Shown here: in pieces, positions 8,392-16,556 of the stretch
Numbering within the stretch: the stretch's first letter is position 1
How the letters are laid out: every line of letters starts with the position of its first letter
From: Dehalococcoidia bacterium
Lineage (GTDB): Bacteria > Chloroflexota > Dehalococcoidia > DSTF01 > JACRBR01
Length of the DNA stretch: 64,000 bases
Direction of reading: 5' to 3'
Assembly (NCBI GenBank): GCA_040902535.1
Contig: JBBDXD010000024.1
Span: 1-64,000, forward strand
Notes under the pieces: model-generated
What the model was told of the DNA's origin: nothing
Databases searched by the model: none
What the model saw: the letters and a program-made list of their open reading frames with translations, nothing else
Made by a program: the position numbers and the translations under genes

Positions 8392-8748
8392 TCACTGCTG
8401 CACGAGCGTAACGGGGTTGCCTTCGGGATCGGTGATGCCGGCGATCGTGGGGCCGCCGGGGACGTCGAAGGGTTCCTGGGTGACAGCGCCGCCGAGTTCC
8501 TTCGCGCGATCCATCGATGCGCGGAGGTCGAGCACCTGGATGTAGAGCGAGAACCCGGATGTTTCGCGCGCCATGATGTGGCCGGTGAATCCTTCAGGGT
8601 CGGGGGCGCCGACGCCGGCGGGGATGCTCATGATCGGGCCGTCGCCGATGTTCCAGTTGAACATTTTCGCGTAGAAGTCGCGTTGCTGGTCGGGGTTCTT
8701 CGCGCGGATCTCCCAGTGAACGACGGGTCGCGCCCAGTCTTCTGCCAT
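8392..8748 (-). CDS. VOC (glyoxalase/bleomycin resistance) family protein
   Basis: The protein of 118 residues forms one vicinal-oxygen-chelate module pair. The first half opens RPVVHWEIRAKNPDQQRDFY, with the beta strand, then helix, then FNWNI pattern of the family. The second half has GFSLYIQVLDLRASMDRAKE and ends DPEGNPVTLVQQ. Family members bind a metal and act as isomerases, dioxygenases or drug-binding proteins; the substrate here cannot be read. A GAGGAG ribosome binding site lies 8 nt before the ATG. It stands alone, divergent from the heptamer repeat tract at 8807. Confidence 0.85.
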   Translation of the reverse strand: MAEDWARPVVHWEIRAKNPDQQRDFYAKMFNWNIGDGPIMSIPAGVGAPDPEGFTGHIMARETSGFSLYIQVLDLRASMDRAKELGGAVTQEPFDVPGGPTIAGITDPEGNPVTLVQQ

Positions 8749-8806
8749 GTGGTCGCTCCTCTCTTGTCTCGTTGTTCATGGTACGGCACGCACGGGTGGG
8801 GCGGGT

Positions 8807-8857
<51 letters not shown>

Positions 8858-8908
8858 CGAGAGTATCGCGCCGGTACGCGTGCCTGTTCGAGCGGCTAGT
8901 GCGCGGCG

Positions 8909-9017
8909 CCGCGCGGGCTTTCAGCCCGCGCTCGATCATGGGAAACCTCCTCGGTCGAGGGAGTCGCGCTCCGCGGTGCGTTGCTCGGCGGGATGCTTCG
9001 CTGCGGTCAGAATGACG
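8909..9017. repeat. Dispersed palindrome and GATTCTTCGCTGCGCTCAG-type element
   Basis: GCGGGCT-TTC-AGCCCGC at 8913-8929 is the inverted form of the palindrome at 1317-1333. ATGCTTCGCTGCGGTCAGAA near 8991-9010 is a diverged copy of the element found three times at 11596-11744. No coding content is visible. Confidence 0.75.
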
Positions 9018-9030
9018 TGATGCGCGAAGG

Positions 9031-9462
9031 TTACATGCTTTCGAGCTTGGCGTTGGCCTGGCGGAGGCGGCGGCTGAGGATCGGCAGCATGGCGACGGCG
9101 ATGTGGGGGTTGGTGCGCAACTCGGCGACGAAGTCCCAGCGCGACAGCACGAGACATTCGGTGTCGTCGATGGCTTTGACGGTGGCATCGCGCGGGAGGC
9201 CATCGAGGAGCGCCATTTCGCCGAAGACGTTGCCGGCGCCGAACTCCGCAAGCGCCTTGCCGTTTTTGCTCTTGCCGGCGCGAGAGACGGCGACGCGGCC
9301 CTTGCTGATCATGAAGAACGCGACGGCCTGCTCACCCTCCTTGACGATGGTTTCGCCCTTCTTGTACTTCCGCTCGACGACGGCGCGGCCGAGGCGGGCG
9401 AGATCCTTGCGGCTCAGGGTTTCAAACAGCGGCACCTTGCCGAGCGCATCTTCGTGAGGCAT
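9031..9462 (-). CDS. Cyclic nucleotide-binding domain protein
   Basis: The protein of 143 residues is essentially one cNMP-binding beta-barrel: KVPLFETLSRKDLARLGR, then KKGETIVKEGEQA, then the phosphate-binding cassette FGEMALLDGLPRDATVKA containing the key Glu and Arg. No DNA-binding or catalytic domain follows, only a short helix ending in ILSRRLRQANAKLESM, so it may work as a stand-alone sensor or through a partner. The start at 9462 is chosen because AGGAGGAG lies 7 nt upstream; an ATG at 9480 overlaps that site. A small same-strand ORF (9520-9687) precedes it by 57 bp. Confidence 0.88.
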   Translation of the reverse strand: MPHEDALGKVPLFETLSRKDLARLGRAVVERKYKKGETIVKEGEQAVAFFMISKGRVAVSRAGKSKNGKALAEFGAGNVFGEMALLDGLPRDATVKAIDDTECLVLSRWDFVAELRTNPHIAVAMLPILSRRLRQANAKLESM

Positions 9463-9519
9463 GTAATCACTCCTCCTCATGAGGGCGACTTCCGACCGGG
9501 GCGGAAGGATGGGCCAATT

Positions 9520-9687
9520 CTACGTTTGAGGCTCCCCGGCGGCAAGATGGCTGACGCTTCCGTGCTTCTCGTAGTGCCTCATCCAGCGCAACCGCTGTTT
9601 CGCCTTCTTGCCCAGCTCCGGGCTAAGCCGGCTCGGGGCCGTCGTCCCGCGGGCCCAGTTCGTGGCACCGTTTCGCATGCCCACCAT
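9520..9687 (-). CDS. Small ORF (55 aa), possible transposase N-terminal remnant
   Basis: An ATG with GGAGG 5 nt upstream opens a 55-codon frame, just ahead of the cyclic-nucleotide-binding gene. Its central part, LSPELGKKAKQRLRWMRHYE followed by KHGSVSHLAAG, looks like the first helices of an IS481/IS3-type transposase helix-turn-helix (compare the family pattern 'AKxRLxWmxyYexHG'). It stops before the recognition helix would end, so it could be a truncated remnant or a small regulator. The ribosome site argues for translation. The comparison is from memory. Confidence 0.4.
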   Translation of the reverse strand: MVGMRNGATNWARGTTAPSRLSPELGKKAKQRLRWMRHYEKHGSVSHLAAGEPQT

Positions 9688-9821
9688 GACCACCTCCCGG
9701 GGGCGTTGTACGCCACCGCTCGGTGTAACGCAGGTATCTGAACTTCTTCAGATGGGGACCATTCGGCTGGTAAGCCGCGCGGCGCCCGGCGGATATACTC
9801 GGGGCGAGGAGATGGCGTCTT

Positions 9822-10298
9822 ATGCCGGCCTACCTGCCGCTGCTGCACGTCGCGGAGACCGTCGTACGGGTGACGGTGCTGGATGGACGCTTCCTCGCGG
9901 CGGGCGCGCTGATGCTGGCGCTGGCGATCGCGCTGATCTGGTCACCGCGGCGTGGGGACCACATCTCGCTACGGCGCCGCGATGCCCGCGCGGCAGGGCG
10001 GGCGGCGATCGTGGTGCTCGTGTTCCTGGCCGTATTGCCATCGGTCGTGCCGTACGACCACCTGCTGGTGCCGGCGAACGCAGGCCATGAAGACGTACAC
10101 GCGACGCATTGCCACGGCGCTCCGGGTGAATGCGCGGACGCGCCGATCCCGGCGGGCCCGGGGCAGATGTTCGGGAGCGTGCCGCTAATCGCCGTGCCGG
10201 CGATGTTGTCGCTGCTGCTGTTGATCGCCGTCGTACCGCTCGTCGGGACCACGCGACGGCCGGAACTACGCCCGCCTCTTCGCGTCGCATCGATCTAG
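9822..10298 (+). CDS. Membrane protein with HCH/CxD motif, start of the copper/redox cluster
   Basis: The protein of 158 residues is not a named family to me. Three hydrophobic segments are visible: around residues 24-42 (FLAAGALMLALAIALIW), 62-80 (AAIVVLVFLAVLPSVV) and 120-142 (LIAVPAMLSLLLLIAVVPLV). Between the second and third lies an extracytoplasmic loop, HEDVHATHCHGAPGECADAP followed by IPAGPGQ, rich in His and Cys and plausibly metal-binding. GAGGAG lies 10 nt before the ATG. It heads a same-strand run with a lipoprotein, a CopC protein and the CopCD-cytochrome fusion, so a role in copper or redox handling at the membrane is likely but inferred. Confidence 0.75.
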   Translation: MPAYLPLLHVAETVVRVTVLDGRFLAAGALMLALAIALIWSPRRGDHISLRRRDARAAGRAAIVVLVFLAVLPSVVPYDHLLVPANAGHEDVHATHCHGAPGECADAPIPAGPGQMFGSVPLIAVPAMLSLLLLIAVVPLVGTTRRPELRPPLRVASI

Positions 10299-10340
10299 CC
10301 CAACGATCGACAGATTTGCGATGCGCGGGAGGACCTCACT

Positions 10341-10868
10341 TTGTCACGGATAAGGAACGTGCTGCTTGCGGCCGCGCTGATCGGCGCGCTCGGCCTGTTC
10401 GCGGCGGCATGCGACGATGACGCAGAGACGCAGAACAACGCACAGCAGTCAGACGTAGATACGCTGACAGCGCGCATCCAGCGCAACGAGATGCGGGAGG
10501 CGGTGCTCACGCTGGGGACGTTGAACCTGCACGGCATGGACACGGCACTCAACGAGACCAGCAAGATCGACGCGTCGTATTCGCGGAATACGACGACGGC
10601 GCTGCGCGTGCTCGCGACGACCTATTGGGGCCCGCACCAGGAGGATGCCGAGGCGGTGCGCGAGGCGGGCATCGACCTGCTGGCGGCGCTGCACGATGAG
10701 GACGCCGACGCGGCGAAGCCGGCAGCGACGGCGTTGCACGATACGGAGCACGATCTGAGTACGGCGGTATGGGCCGAACTCCTCGGCGACTTGCCGCCGG
10801 AAGAAGGCGGCGTCGAAGAGCACAGTGACGAGGGCGGCGAAACGCCGGCAGCCGGAGCGACGCCGTGA
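10341..10868 (+). CDS. Lipoprotein of unknown function in the copper/redox cluster
   Basis: The 175-residue product has a lipoprotein signal: positively charged start, hydrophobic core LLAAALIGALGLFAAAC with the lipobox cysteine at about 25, then an acidic linker. The mature part is helical and acidic, with NEMREAVLTLGTLNLHGMD and scattered histidines, and ends in a Glu/Gly-rich tail. I do not recognise the family. The start is TTG, 7 nt after GGGAGGA. Its TGA overlaps the GTG of the following CopC gene (GTGA), so the two are translationally coupled. Confidence 0.75.
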   Translation: MSRIRNVLLAAALIGALGLFAAACDDDAETQNNAQQSDVDTLTARIQRNEMREAVLTLGTLNLHGMDTALNETSKIDASYSRNTTTALRVLATTYWGPHQEDAEAVREAGIDLLAALHDEDADAAKPAATALHDTEHDLSTAVWAELLGDLPPEEGGVEEHSDEGGETPAAGATP

Positions 10869-11518
10869 GGACGCCTCTCGCGATCGCGGCTGTTGTGCTC
10901 GCAGTTGTTGCCGTGCTGTCGCATGGCGGCGGTGTCGCGGGTGCGCATGCGCGGCTCGATGAGTCAACGCCGGCGGTGGGCGAGGTCGTAGAGACGTCTC
11001 CGTCCAGCGTTTCGATCACGTTCACGCAGGATGTACAGAAGATCGGCGGCACGTATGGCATCGACGTATCCGATGGCGGGGGTGCCGAGGTGACGGTCGC
11101 GGACGCGTTGCTGAGCGACGACGACCGCCGGATCTTGACGGTCGAATTGCCGGCGAGCCTGCCGGTCGGGCGCTACGTCGTCGAGTACAAGAACGTTTCG
11201 GACGCCGACGGCGATCCGTGGGACGGCGCGTACGCGTTTTACGTCGGGCGGGAGCCGACGGCGGAGGAGCTGGCGGCGGACGAGGCGCTGATCGGCGAGG
11301 AAGAGAATGCGACGGCGACCGCCGAGGCGGCGAGCACGCCGGACGTGGACGGGACGGCGACGCGCGAGGCTGACCCGACGACGGGCGTCCCGATCGACCA
11401 AGATTTCGACGATGACAACGGCGGCGCGATCACGCTGGTGCTGGTGATCGGGGCGATCGTGCTGATCGCGGTGCTGGTGACGGTTGGGTTTTTCGTGTAC
11501 TCGCGGCGGACGACGTAG
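10865..11518 (+). CDS. CopC-domain copper-binding protein with C-terminal membrane anchor
   Basis: A signal peptide ends before AHARLDESTPAVGEVVE, the typical CopC mature N-terminus whose first histidine binds Cu(II). The beta-sandwich continues through SVSITFTQDVQ, LPVGRYVVEYKNVSDADGDP and AYAFYVG. The usual second histidine of the 'DGH' motif is replaced (DGDPWDG), so the copper site may be altered. After a Glu/Thr-rich linker a single transmembrane helix (about residues 188-210) anchors it to the membrane. It overlaps the upstream lipoprotein gene and precedes the CopC-CopD fusion, so it probably acts in the same periplasmic or extracellular copper pathway. Confidence 0.85.
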   Translation: MRTPLAIAAVVLAVVAVLSHGGGVAGAHARLDESTPAVGEVVETSPSSVSITFTQDVQKIGGTYGIDVSDGGGAEVTVADALLSDDDRRILTVELPASLPVGRYVVEYKNVSDADGDPWDGAYAFYVGREPTAEELAADEALIGEEENATATAEAASTPDVDGTATREADPTTGVPIDQDFDDDNGGAITLVLVIGAIVLIAVLVTVGFFVYSRRTT

Positions 11519-11760
11519 GGCTGGTGGTTGGTTGCTGGTCGTTGGTTACTGGTGGGTGGTTGTCGGTGTTCGTAGTGCGGGCGTGTTAATGACGGGATTC
11601 TTCGCTGCGCTCAGCGTGACGGGTGGCGTTGCATGACTCGGGTGCGTTGCACGGCGAGATTCTTCGCTGCGCTCAGAATGACGCGTTTGCGCGGCGTGAC
11701 GGGGCGGTTGTGCGGTTTATGACGGGATTCTTCGCTTTGCTCAGAATGACGCGTTTGCGG
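11519..11760. repeat. Mixed repeat tract: CTGGTNGTTGG heptamers and three GATTCTTCGCTGCGCTCAG elements
   Basis: The first 45 bp are degenerate GCTGGTNG/GTTGGT heptamers. Copies of GATTCTTCGCTGCGCTCAG (third copy GATTCTTCGCTTTGCTCAG) begin at 11596, 11658 and 11726, two of them followed by AATGACGCG. A diverged relative lies near 8991. The open frame of the downstream CopCD gene runs back into this tract, but that part encodes only repeat. Confidence 0.85.
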
Positions 11761-11769
11761 CCGCTCGGG

Positions 11770-14157
11770 ATGACGCGTATGCGCGGGCTGACGCGCGTCA
11801 CGGCGATTACGCTTGCCGGGATGGTCGTGGCGGCGGCGTTTTTGCCGTTGCTGGCGCGGGAAGCATCGGCGCATGCGGCGCTGGTGCGGGCGAACCCGGC
11901 GAATAACGAGAGTGTGCGGCGGGCGCCGACGCGCGTCGTGCTGAACTTCAGTGAGCCACTCGAGCGCGAACTGACGGAGATCAAGGTCTTCAGCCAGGAC
12001 GGCGAGCAGGTCGACGACGGCGAGACCGCGTTCGACGACAACGATCGAGCGTTCGCATCGGTCGGGTTGGAACCGCTGGATCCGGGGTTGTACTCGGTGG
12101 AGTGGAGCAACGTCTCGACCGTCGACGGGCACAACCTGACGGGGCGGTACCCGTTCATCGTGCTCAATCCGGACGGCAGCACGCCGGAGGGGGCGTCGTT
12201 CGACGATTACCAGGGCGGGACGACGGGCGGCGAGCTGCTGCCGAAGAACATCGATTCCGCGCTGAAGTGGATCGCGATGTTGTCGCTGGCGGTGGTGGCG
12301 GGCGCGGCGTTTTTCCTCGTCGCCGTGCTGCGGCCGGCGGCGTCGTTTCTGGAGAGTGACGCCTACGAGCGCCTGAACGACGCGGGTGAGCGCTGGGTCG
12401 TGACGCTCGCGCACGTGCTGTTGCCGGCGTCGTTCATCGCGTCGGCGTTCCTGGTGTTGCTGACGTGGAACCGGCTGAACACCGATACGGGCCTGTGGAC
12501 GTACCTGACGAGCGTGCGCACGGGCGAGTACCGGCTTGCGGGGTTGGTCCTGGTGCTGGTGGCGCTTGCGGGCGCGGACCTGCTGTACCTGGGCGGATCG
12601 ACGAAGAAGCGGCTGGCCGGCGTCGGCGTGCTGGTCGTCGCGTGTTTGTGCGCGATGCTGACGTACTCGATGGTGAGCCACAGCGCGACGGGCACGGGGA
12701 AGTTCTGGTCGGCGTCGTCGGACTTCGTACACTTTGCGGCATCGGCAGCGTGGTTGGGCGCGCTGGTGATGCTGCCGCCGTTGCTGCGCTGGCGCCGGCG
12801 CCAGATGCCGGAGCAAGAAGGCTTTCTGTACCTGGCGAACGCGTTCGACCGCTTCTCCGTGGTGGCGGGGCTGAGCGTGGCGGCGGTGCTTTCGACGGGG
12901 CTGTTCAACGGCCTGACGGAACTGCCGCGATGGAGCGCATTCGTCGATACGACGTACGGGCGCGTGCTGCTCGCGAAGCTGATCCTTGTCGCGCCGGTGC
13001 TGGCGATCGCCGGGCTGAACGCGTACGTGCTGAAGCCGCGGCTCGTCGCGACGATCGACGGGTTGTACCAGCAGGGCGGCGAGCGCGCGGACGACGACCG
13101 TTCGACGTGGCGGCGACATCTATCGTGGCTGCAGCGCTGGCTGCCGCGCACGATCGCCGTCGAGATCGCGCTGATCGTGGCGGTGTTCGCTTCGGTGGCG
13201 GTGCTGACGCAGACATCGACGGCGCGCGGCCAGTTGGCGGCGGAGGCGGCGGCCGATGCGACGAGCCAGGCGTTCGAGCAGACATCGAACGTCGCGGACG
13301 GGCTGCAGATGACGCTCGAGGTGACGCCGAACCGCGTCGGGCTGAACGAATACACGCTGACGGTCAGCGACGAGCAGGGGACGCCCGTCGACACGATCAC
13401 GCAGGCGCGGCTGCGCTTCCAGTACGAAGATCTGCCGGACGCGATCGCGCCATCGGAGTTGGCGCTCACCGAGTTCGCGCCGGGGAGCTTCCAGGGCAAT
13501 GGCGCGTACTTCACGCAGCCGGGCAATTGGCGCGTCGAAGCGGGGCTGCGGCGCAGCGACGGCGACGACATCGCGCGGAGTTACGTGCTGCCGGTGCTGC
13601 GCGCGGACGCGCTGCCGAACGTGGACGATGGCGGGGCGTTCGACCTGCCGTTCACGTCGTTCACGTGGAACGAGGTGGGCGGCGCGTTCCTCATCCTGTT
13701 CGGGCTGCTGGTGTTCATGTATCGCAAGCAATTGCAGATGCTGGCGCAGCCGGCGTACCGAGCGAGCCTGACGCTCGGCGCGGTGATGCTCGTCGCGGGC
13801 GGCGTGCTGGCGTTCGGGGTACACACGCATTCGGAGGCGCAGGACGCGCGCGCGGGGAATCCGATCGCGCCGACGGAGGAGTCGGTGGGGCGCGGGCGCG
13901 AGCTGTTCCAGCAGAACTGCATCGTCTGCCATGGCGTCGACGGGCGCGGCGACGGGCCGCAGGCGGCGGACCTCAACCCGGCGCCGACGGACTTCCGGCT
14001 GCACCTGCCGTTGCACACGGATCCGCAGTTCTACGCGTTCATCGCAGACGGCTATCGGGGCTCGGCGATGCCGGCGTTCGGGGAGGCGTTTTCGGAGGAG
14101 GACATCTGGAATTTGGTGAATTTCCTGCGGACGTTTGGGGAGACTGCTTCGCAGTAG
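11770..14157 (+). CDS. CopC-CopD-YtkA-like-cytochrome c fusion membrane protein
   Basis: A 795-residue multidomain protein. In order: signal sequence; CopC domain (AHAALVRANPANNESVRRAP through VSTVDGHNLTGRYPF, about residues 35-130); CopD membrane domain of about eight helices (about 160-470); an extracytoplasmic beta domain like YtkA/FixH (TLEVTPNRVGLNEYTLTVSD, about 510-620); one or two more helices; and a C-terminal class I cytochrome c with CIVCHGVDGRGDGP (heme C-x-x-C-H) and axial Met in GSAMPAFGEAF. This CopC keeps the DGH histidine. The start is uncertain: the frame is open back to 11623, but that stretch is repeat; ATG at 11770 or 11779 precedes the signal peptide. The fusion suggests that copper uptake or delivery is tied to a redox step, for example feeding cytochrome oxidase. 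That is inference. Confidence 0.88.
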   Translation: MTRMRGLTRVTAITLAGMVVAAAFLPLLAREASAHAALVRANPANNESVRRAPTRVVLNFSEPLERELTEIKVFSQDGEQVDDGETAFDDNDRAFASVGLEPLDPGLYSVEWSNVSTVDGHNLTGRYPFIVLNPDGSTPEGASFDDYQGGTTGGELLPKNIDSALKWIAMLSLAVVAGAAFFLVAVLRPAASFLESDAYERLNDAGERWVVTLAHVLLPASFIASAFLVLLTWNRLNTDTGLWTYLTSVRTGEYRLAGLVLVLVALAGADLLYLGGSTKKRLAGVGVLVVACLCAMLTYSMVSHSATGTGKFWSASSDFVHFAASAAWLGALVMLPPLLRWRRRQMPEQEGFLYLANAFDRFSVVAGLSVAAVLSTGLFNGLTELPRWSAFVDTTYGRVLLAKLILVAPVLAIAGLNAYVLKPRLVATIDGLYQQGGERADDDRSTWRRHLSWLQRWLPRTIAVEIALIVAVFASVAVLTQTSTARGQLAAEAAADATSQAFEQTSNVADGLQMTLEVTPNRVGLNEYTLTVSDEQGTPVDTITQARLRFQYEDLPDAIAPSELALTEFAPGSFQGNGAYFTQPGNWRVEAGLRRSDGDDIARSYVLPVLRADALPNVDDGGAFDLPFTSFTWNEVGGAFLILFGLLVFMYRKQLQMLAQPAYRASLTLGAVMLVAGGVLAFGVHTHSEAQDARAGNPIAPTEESVGRGRELFQQNCIVCHGVDGRGDGPQAADLNPAPTDFRLHLPLHTDPQFYAFIADGYRGSAMPAFGEAFSEEDIWNLVNFLRTFGETASQ

Positions 14158-14250
14158 TTGCCAGTTTTCAGTTTTAAGTTTTAAGTTGGGTTTGTGGTTG
14201 TCAACCGGCTGTCGGCTGCGGGGCGTAAGCCGGCGTCTCTAGCCGGTCGC

Positions 14251-14688
14251 TCACTCCGGGTACCGGCGTAGGTGCTCCAGGACGGCGAGGAACGTCGCTT
14301 CATCGATCAGCGAGTTCGGCTGCGCAGCCGTCGGAGTCAGCGGGATCACCGCACCGGTACGCGCCTCTACGACCGTGCCGCCATAATCGATGATCAGAAA
14401 CTGCGAAGAAATCGGGTGGAACGAGCCGTGGTAGGTGCGCAATTCAGCGCGACGCCCACCCACGACTACTGTCTTCGACTCGACTGGTGGATCTGAACCG
14501 GCTGCACGCTTGCTTTCAATGAGGTCCCATGCCCCTCGGCTGTACATGACGATCTTCAGACCAACGCAACAGAACCCCCGTTCGGCTAGGTAGTCCACCC
14601 CAAGTCCGCCACCCTCCACATCATCCCCAAAGCGGGCGACGCTCGGACCGAGAAACCTCACACCATCGACGCCGAACTCACGCCCCAA
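14251..14688 (-). pseudogene. Hypothetical protein, possibly lacking its 5' end
   Basis: An open frame of 145 codons with low-GC-bias codon use compared with its neighbours. A TTG at 14688 could start it, but the protein-like reading continues 15 codons further upstream (VASDRNYDIYW joining LGREFGVDGV) to an in-frame stop with no good start or ribosome site, so the 5' end may have been lost. It has no signal peptide in this form and no motif I can name. It could be a functional acquired gene with an unusual start, or a truncated remnant. It is flanked by AGTTTTCAGTTTTAAG repeats downstream. Confidence 0.5.
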
Positions 14689-14918
14689 CCAGTAGATGTC
14701 GTAGTTACGGTCGGAGGCAACAGCCGTCTAAAAATTGTCTAAGCCTTCGCCTTCTACTGATTCTTCGGGAGTGGGCGTAGTCGCGCAGGCATCGTGGGAG
14801 GCGGAGCTGGCGGCCATTTACACCGGCTATGGCTGCCGCCTACACTTTCAATACCTCTGGCTCACGTCGGAGTCGCCCCGGGCAGGGTGGCGTATCGGGA
14901 CGAGCAGAAGGGACGGCG

Positions 14919-16379
14919 ATGCCGAAAGACGCCGACGCCGAGGTCCAGCGCAGGCTGGCGATCTCGCGCGTGCCGATCAACAAGCAGGACGCCGAGGTCC
15001 GCACGAAGAACTGGGACGAGGTCTTTCTGGGCTTCGACCTGGACGCGGCGAAGACCGAGGCGATGCGGTGCATCCAGTGTCCGACGGCGCCGTGCCAGCA
15101 GGCGTGCCCGGTCGGCAACGACATCCCCGGCGCATTCAAACTGCTCGAGATCGGCGACGTCAACGCGGCCGCCGAGAAATTCCGCGAGACGAGCAACCTG
15201 CCGGAGCTGTGCGGCCGTCTCTGCCCGCAGGAGCGCCTGTGCGAGGGCGAGTGCGTCGTGGCGTTCGCGATCCGGCCGGACATGCACCAGGAGCCGCCGG
15301 TGTCGATCGGCAAGCTCGAGGCGTTCGTGACAGACTACCAGCGCGAGCACTTCGGCGTGCCGCTGCCGGTGTTGCCGGAGCCGAGCGGCTTCCGCGTGGC
15401 GATCGTCGGGGCGGGGCCGGCGGGGCTGGCCGTCGCGGAAGAACTGGCGAAGAAGGGGCACGACTGCACGCTGTACGACGCATGGCCGGAGCCGGGGGGC
15501 ATCCTGCTGTACGGCATCCCGAACTTCAAGCTGAGCAAGAACGTGCTGACGTACAAGCTCGCGTACCTGGAGAAGCTGGGCGTGAAGTTCGTCGGCAACA
15601 CGTGGGTCGGCAAAGACGTGACGATCGACAACCTGTTCGACCGCGGGTTCGACTCGGTGTTCGTCGGGACGGGGGCGGGGCTCGGCGGGCGGCTGGCGAT
15701 CCCGGGCGAAGAGATGTCGGGGATTTTCGCGGCGACGGAGTACCTGGTAAAGGGCAACCTGTTGCCGGACCAGTTGCCGGAGAGCATGCGCGAGCCGCTG
15801 CCGCCGGCGAAGGACGTCGTTGTGATCGGCGGCGGCGATACGTCGATGGACTGCGTGCGGACGGCGGTGCGGCTGGGGGCGGAGCACGTCGTGTGCGTGT
15901 ACCGTCGCACGGAGTCGGAGATGCTCGGCCGCACGGAAGAGCGCGAGCACGCCAAGCAGGAGGGCGTCGACTTCCAGTTCCTGACGATCCCGCTGCGATT
16001 CATCGGCGACGACGAGGGGCGGGTGACGGGTCTGGAGTGCCAGCGGATGGCGCTCGGCGAGCCGGACGAGTCGGGGCGGCGGAGGCCGATCCCGATCCCG
16101 CACTCGGAGTTTGTGTTGCGCGCCGACACGTGCGCGATCGCGATCGGCTATAACGCCGACCCGATCATCAACGACGCGGCGCCGGGTGTGAAGACAAACC
16201 GCTGGAACCTGGTCGAGGTGGACCGCGAGACGCACATGACGACGCGCGACGGTGTATTCGCGGGCGGCGACAACGTCAACGGCGCGGACCTCGTCGTGAC
16301 GGCGCTTGCGGACGGGCGGCGGGCGGCGACGGCGATCGATGAGTATTTGGGGTCGTTGTTGCCGAAGCGGCGGCGCTAG
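14919..16379 (+). CDS. GltD-like NAD(P)H oxidoreductase (glutamate synthase small subunit family)
   Basis: A 486-residue flavoprotein. The N-terminal 4Fe-4S cluster domain has CIQCPTAPCQQACPVGNDIP and CGRLCPQERLCEGEC. An FAD site (VAIVGAGPAGLAVAEELAKK) and an NAD(P) site (DVVVIGGGDTSMDCVRTA) follow. In glutamate synthase this subunit passes NADPH electrons to the large subunit. No large subunit is nearby, so it may pair with a distant gltB, or belong to relatives such as NfnB, SudA or PreT. The ATG at 14919 follows AAGGGA; an upstream in-frame ATG at 14829 lacks support. TACACT at 14840-14845 is a possible -10. Confidence 0.85.
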   Translation: MPKDADAEVQRRLAISRVPINKQDAEVRTKNWDEVFLGFDLDAAKTEAMRCIQCPTAPCQQACPVGNDIPGAFKLLEIGDVNAAAEKFRETSNLPELCGRLCPQERLCEGECVVAFAIRPDMHQEPPVSIGKLEAFVTDYQREHFGVPLPVLPEPSGFRVAIVGAGPAGLAVAEELAKKGHDCTLYDAWPEPGGILLYGIPNFKLSKNVLTYKLAYLEKLGVKFVGNTWVGKDVTIDNLFDRGFDSVFVGTGAGLGGRLAIPGEEMSGIFAATEYLVKGNLLPDQLPESMREPLPPAKDVVVIGGGDTSMDCVRTAVRLGAEHVVCVYRRTESEMLGRTEEREHAKQEGVDFQFLTIPLRFIGDDEGRVTGLECQRMALGEPDESGRRRPIPIPHSEFVLRADTCAIAIGYNADPIINDAAPGVKTNRWNLVEVDRETHMTTRDGVFAGGDNVNGADLVVTALADGRRAATAIDEYLGSLLPKRRR

Positions 16380-16556
16380 TGGCTGGTCGCTGGTGGTTGG
16401 CTCGCCGTTAAACCGCGCAGGCCTTTCCATCCCGTAGGTCCTCTGACTCCAACGAACTCGGGTACGTGCGTCGCGCGCGGCGCGCGGTTGACACCGCACC
16501 GGGCGCGGGCCTACGCTCGCGGTCTTACATACACGCGAGTCACTGGAGGGTGATCG

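Noticed and set aside
9736-9753. Inverted repeat ATCTGAA-CTTC-TTCAGAT as a terminator
   Set aside because: No T-run follows and it lies upstream of a gene. It could be a small operator, but the 7-bp stem is too short to claim.
14829-14919. GltD-like protein starting at the upstream ATG
   Set aside because: The extra 30 residues are unlike the family, and AAGGGA precedes ATG 14919.
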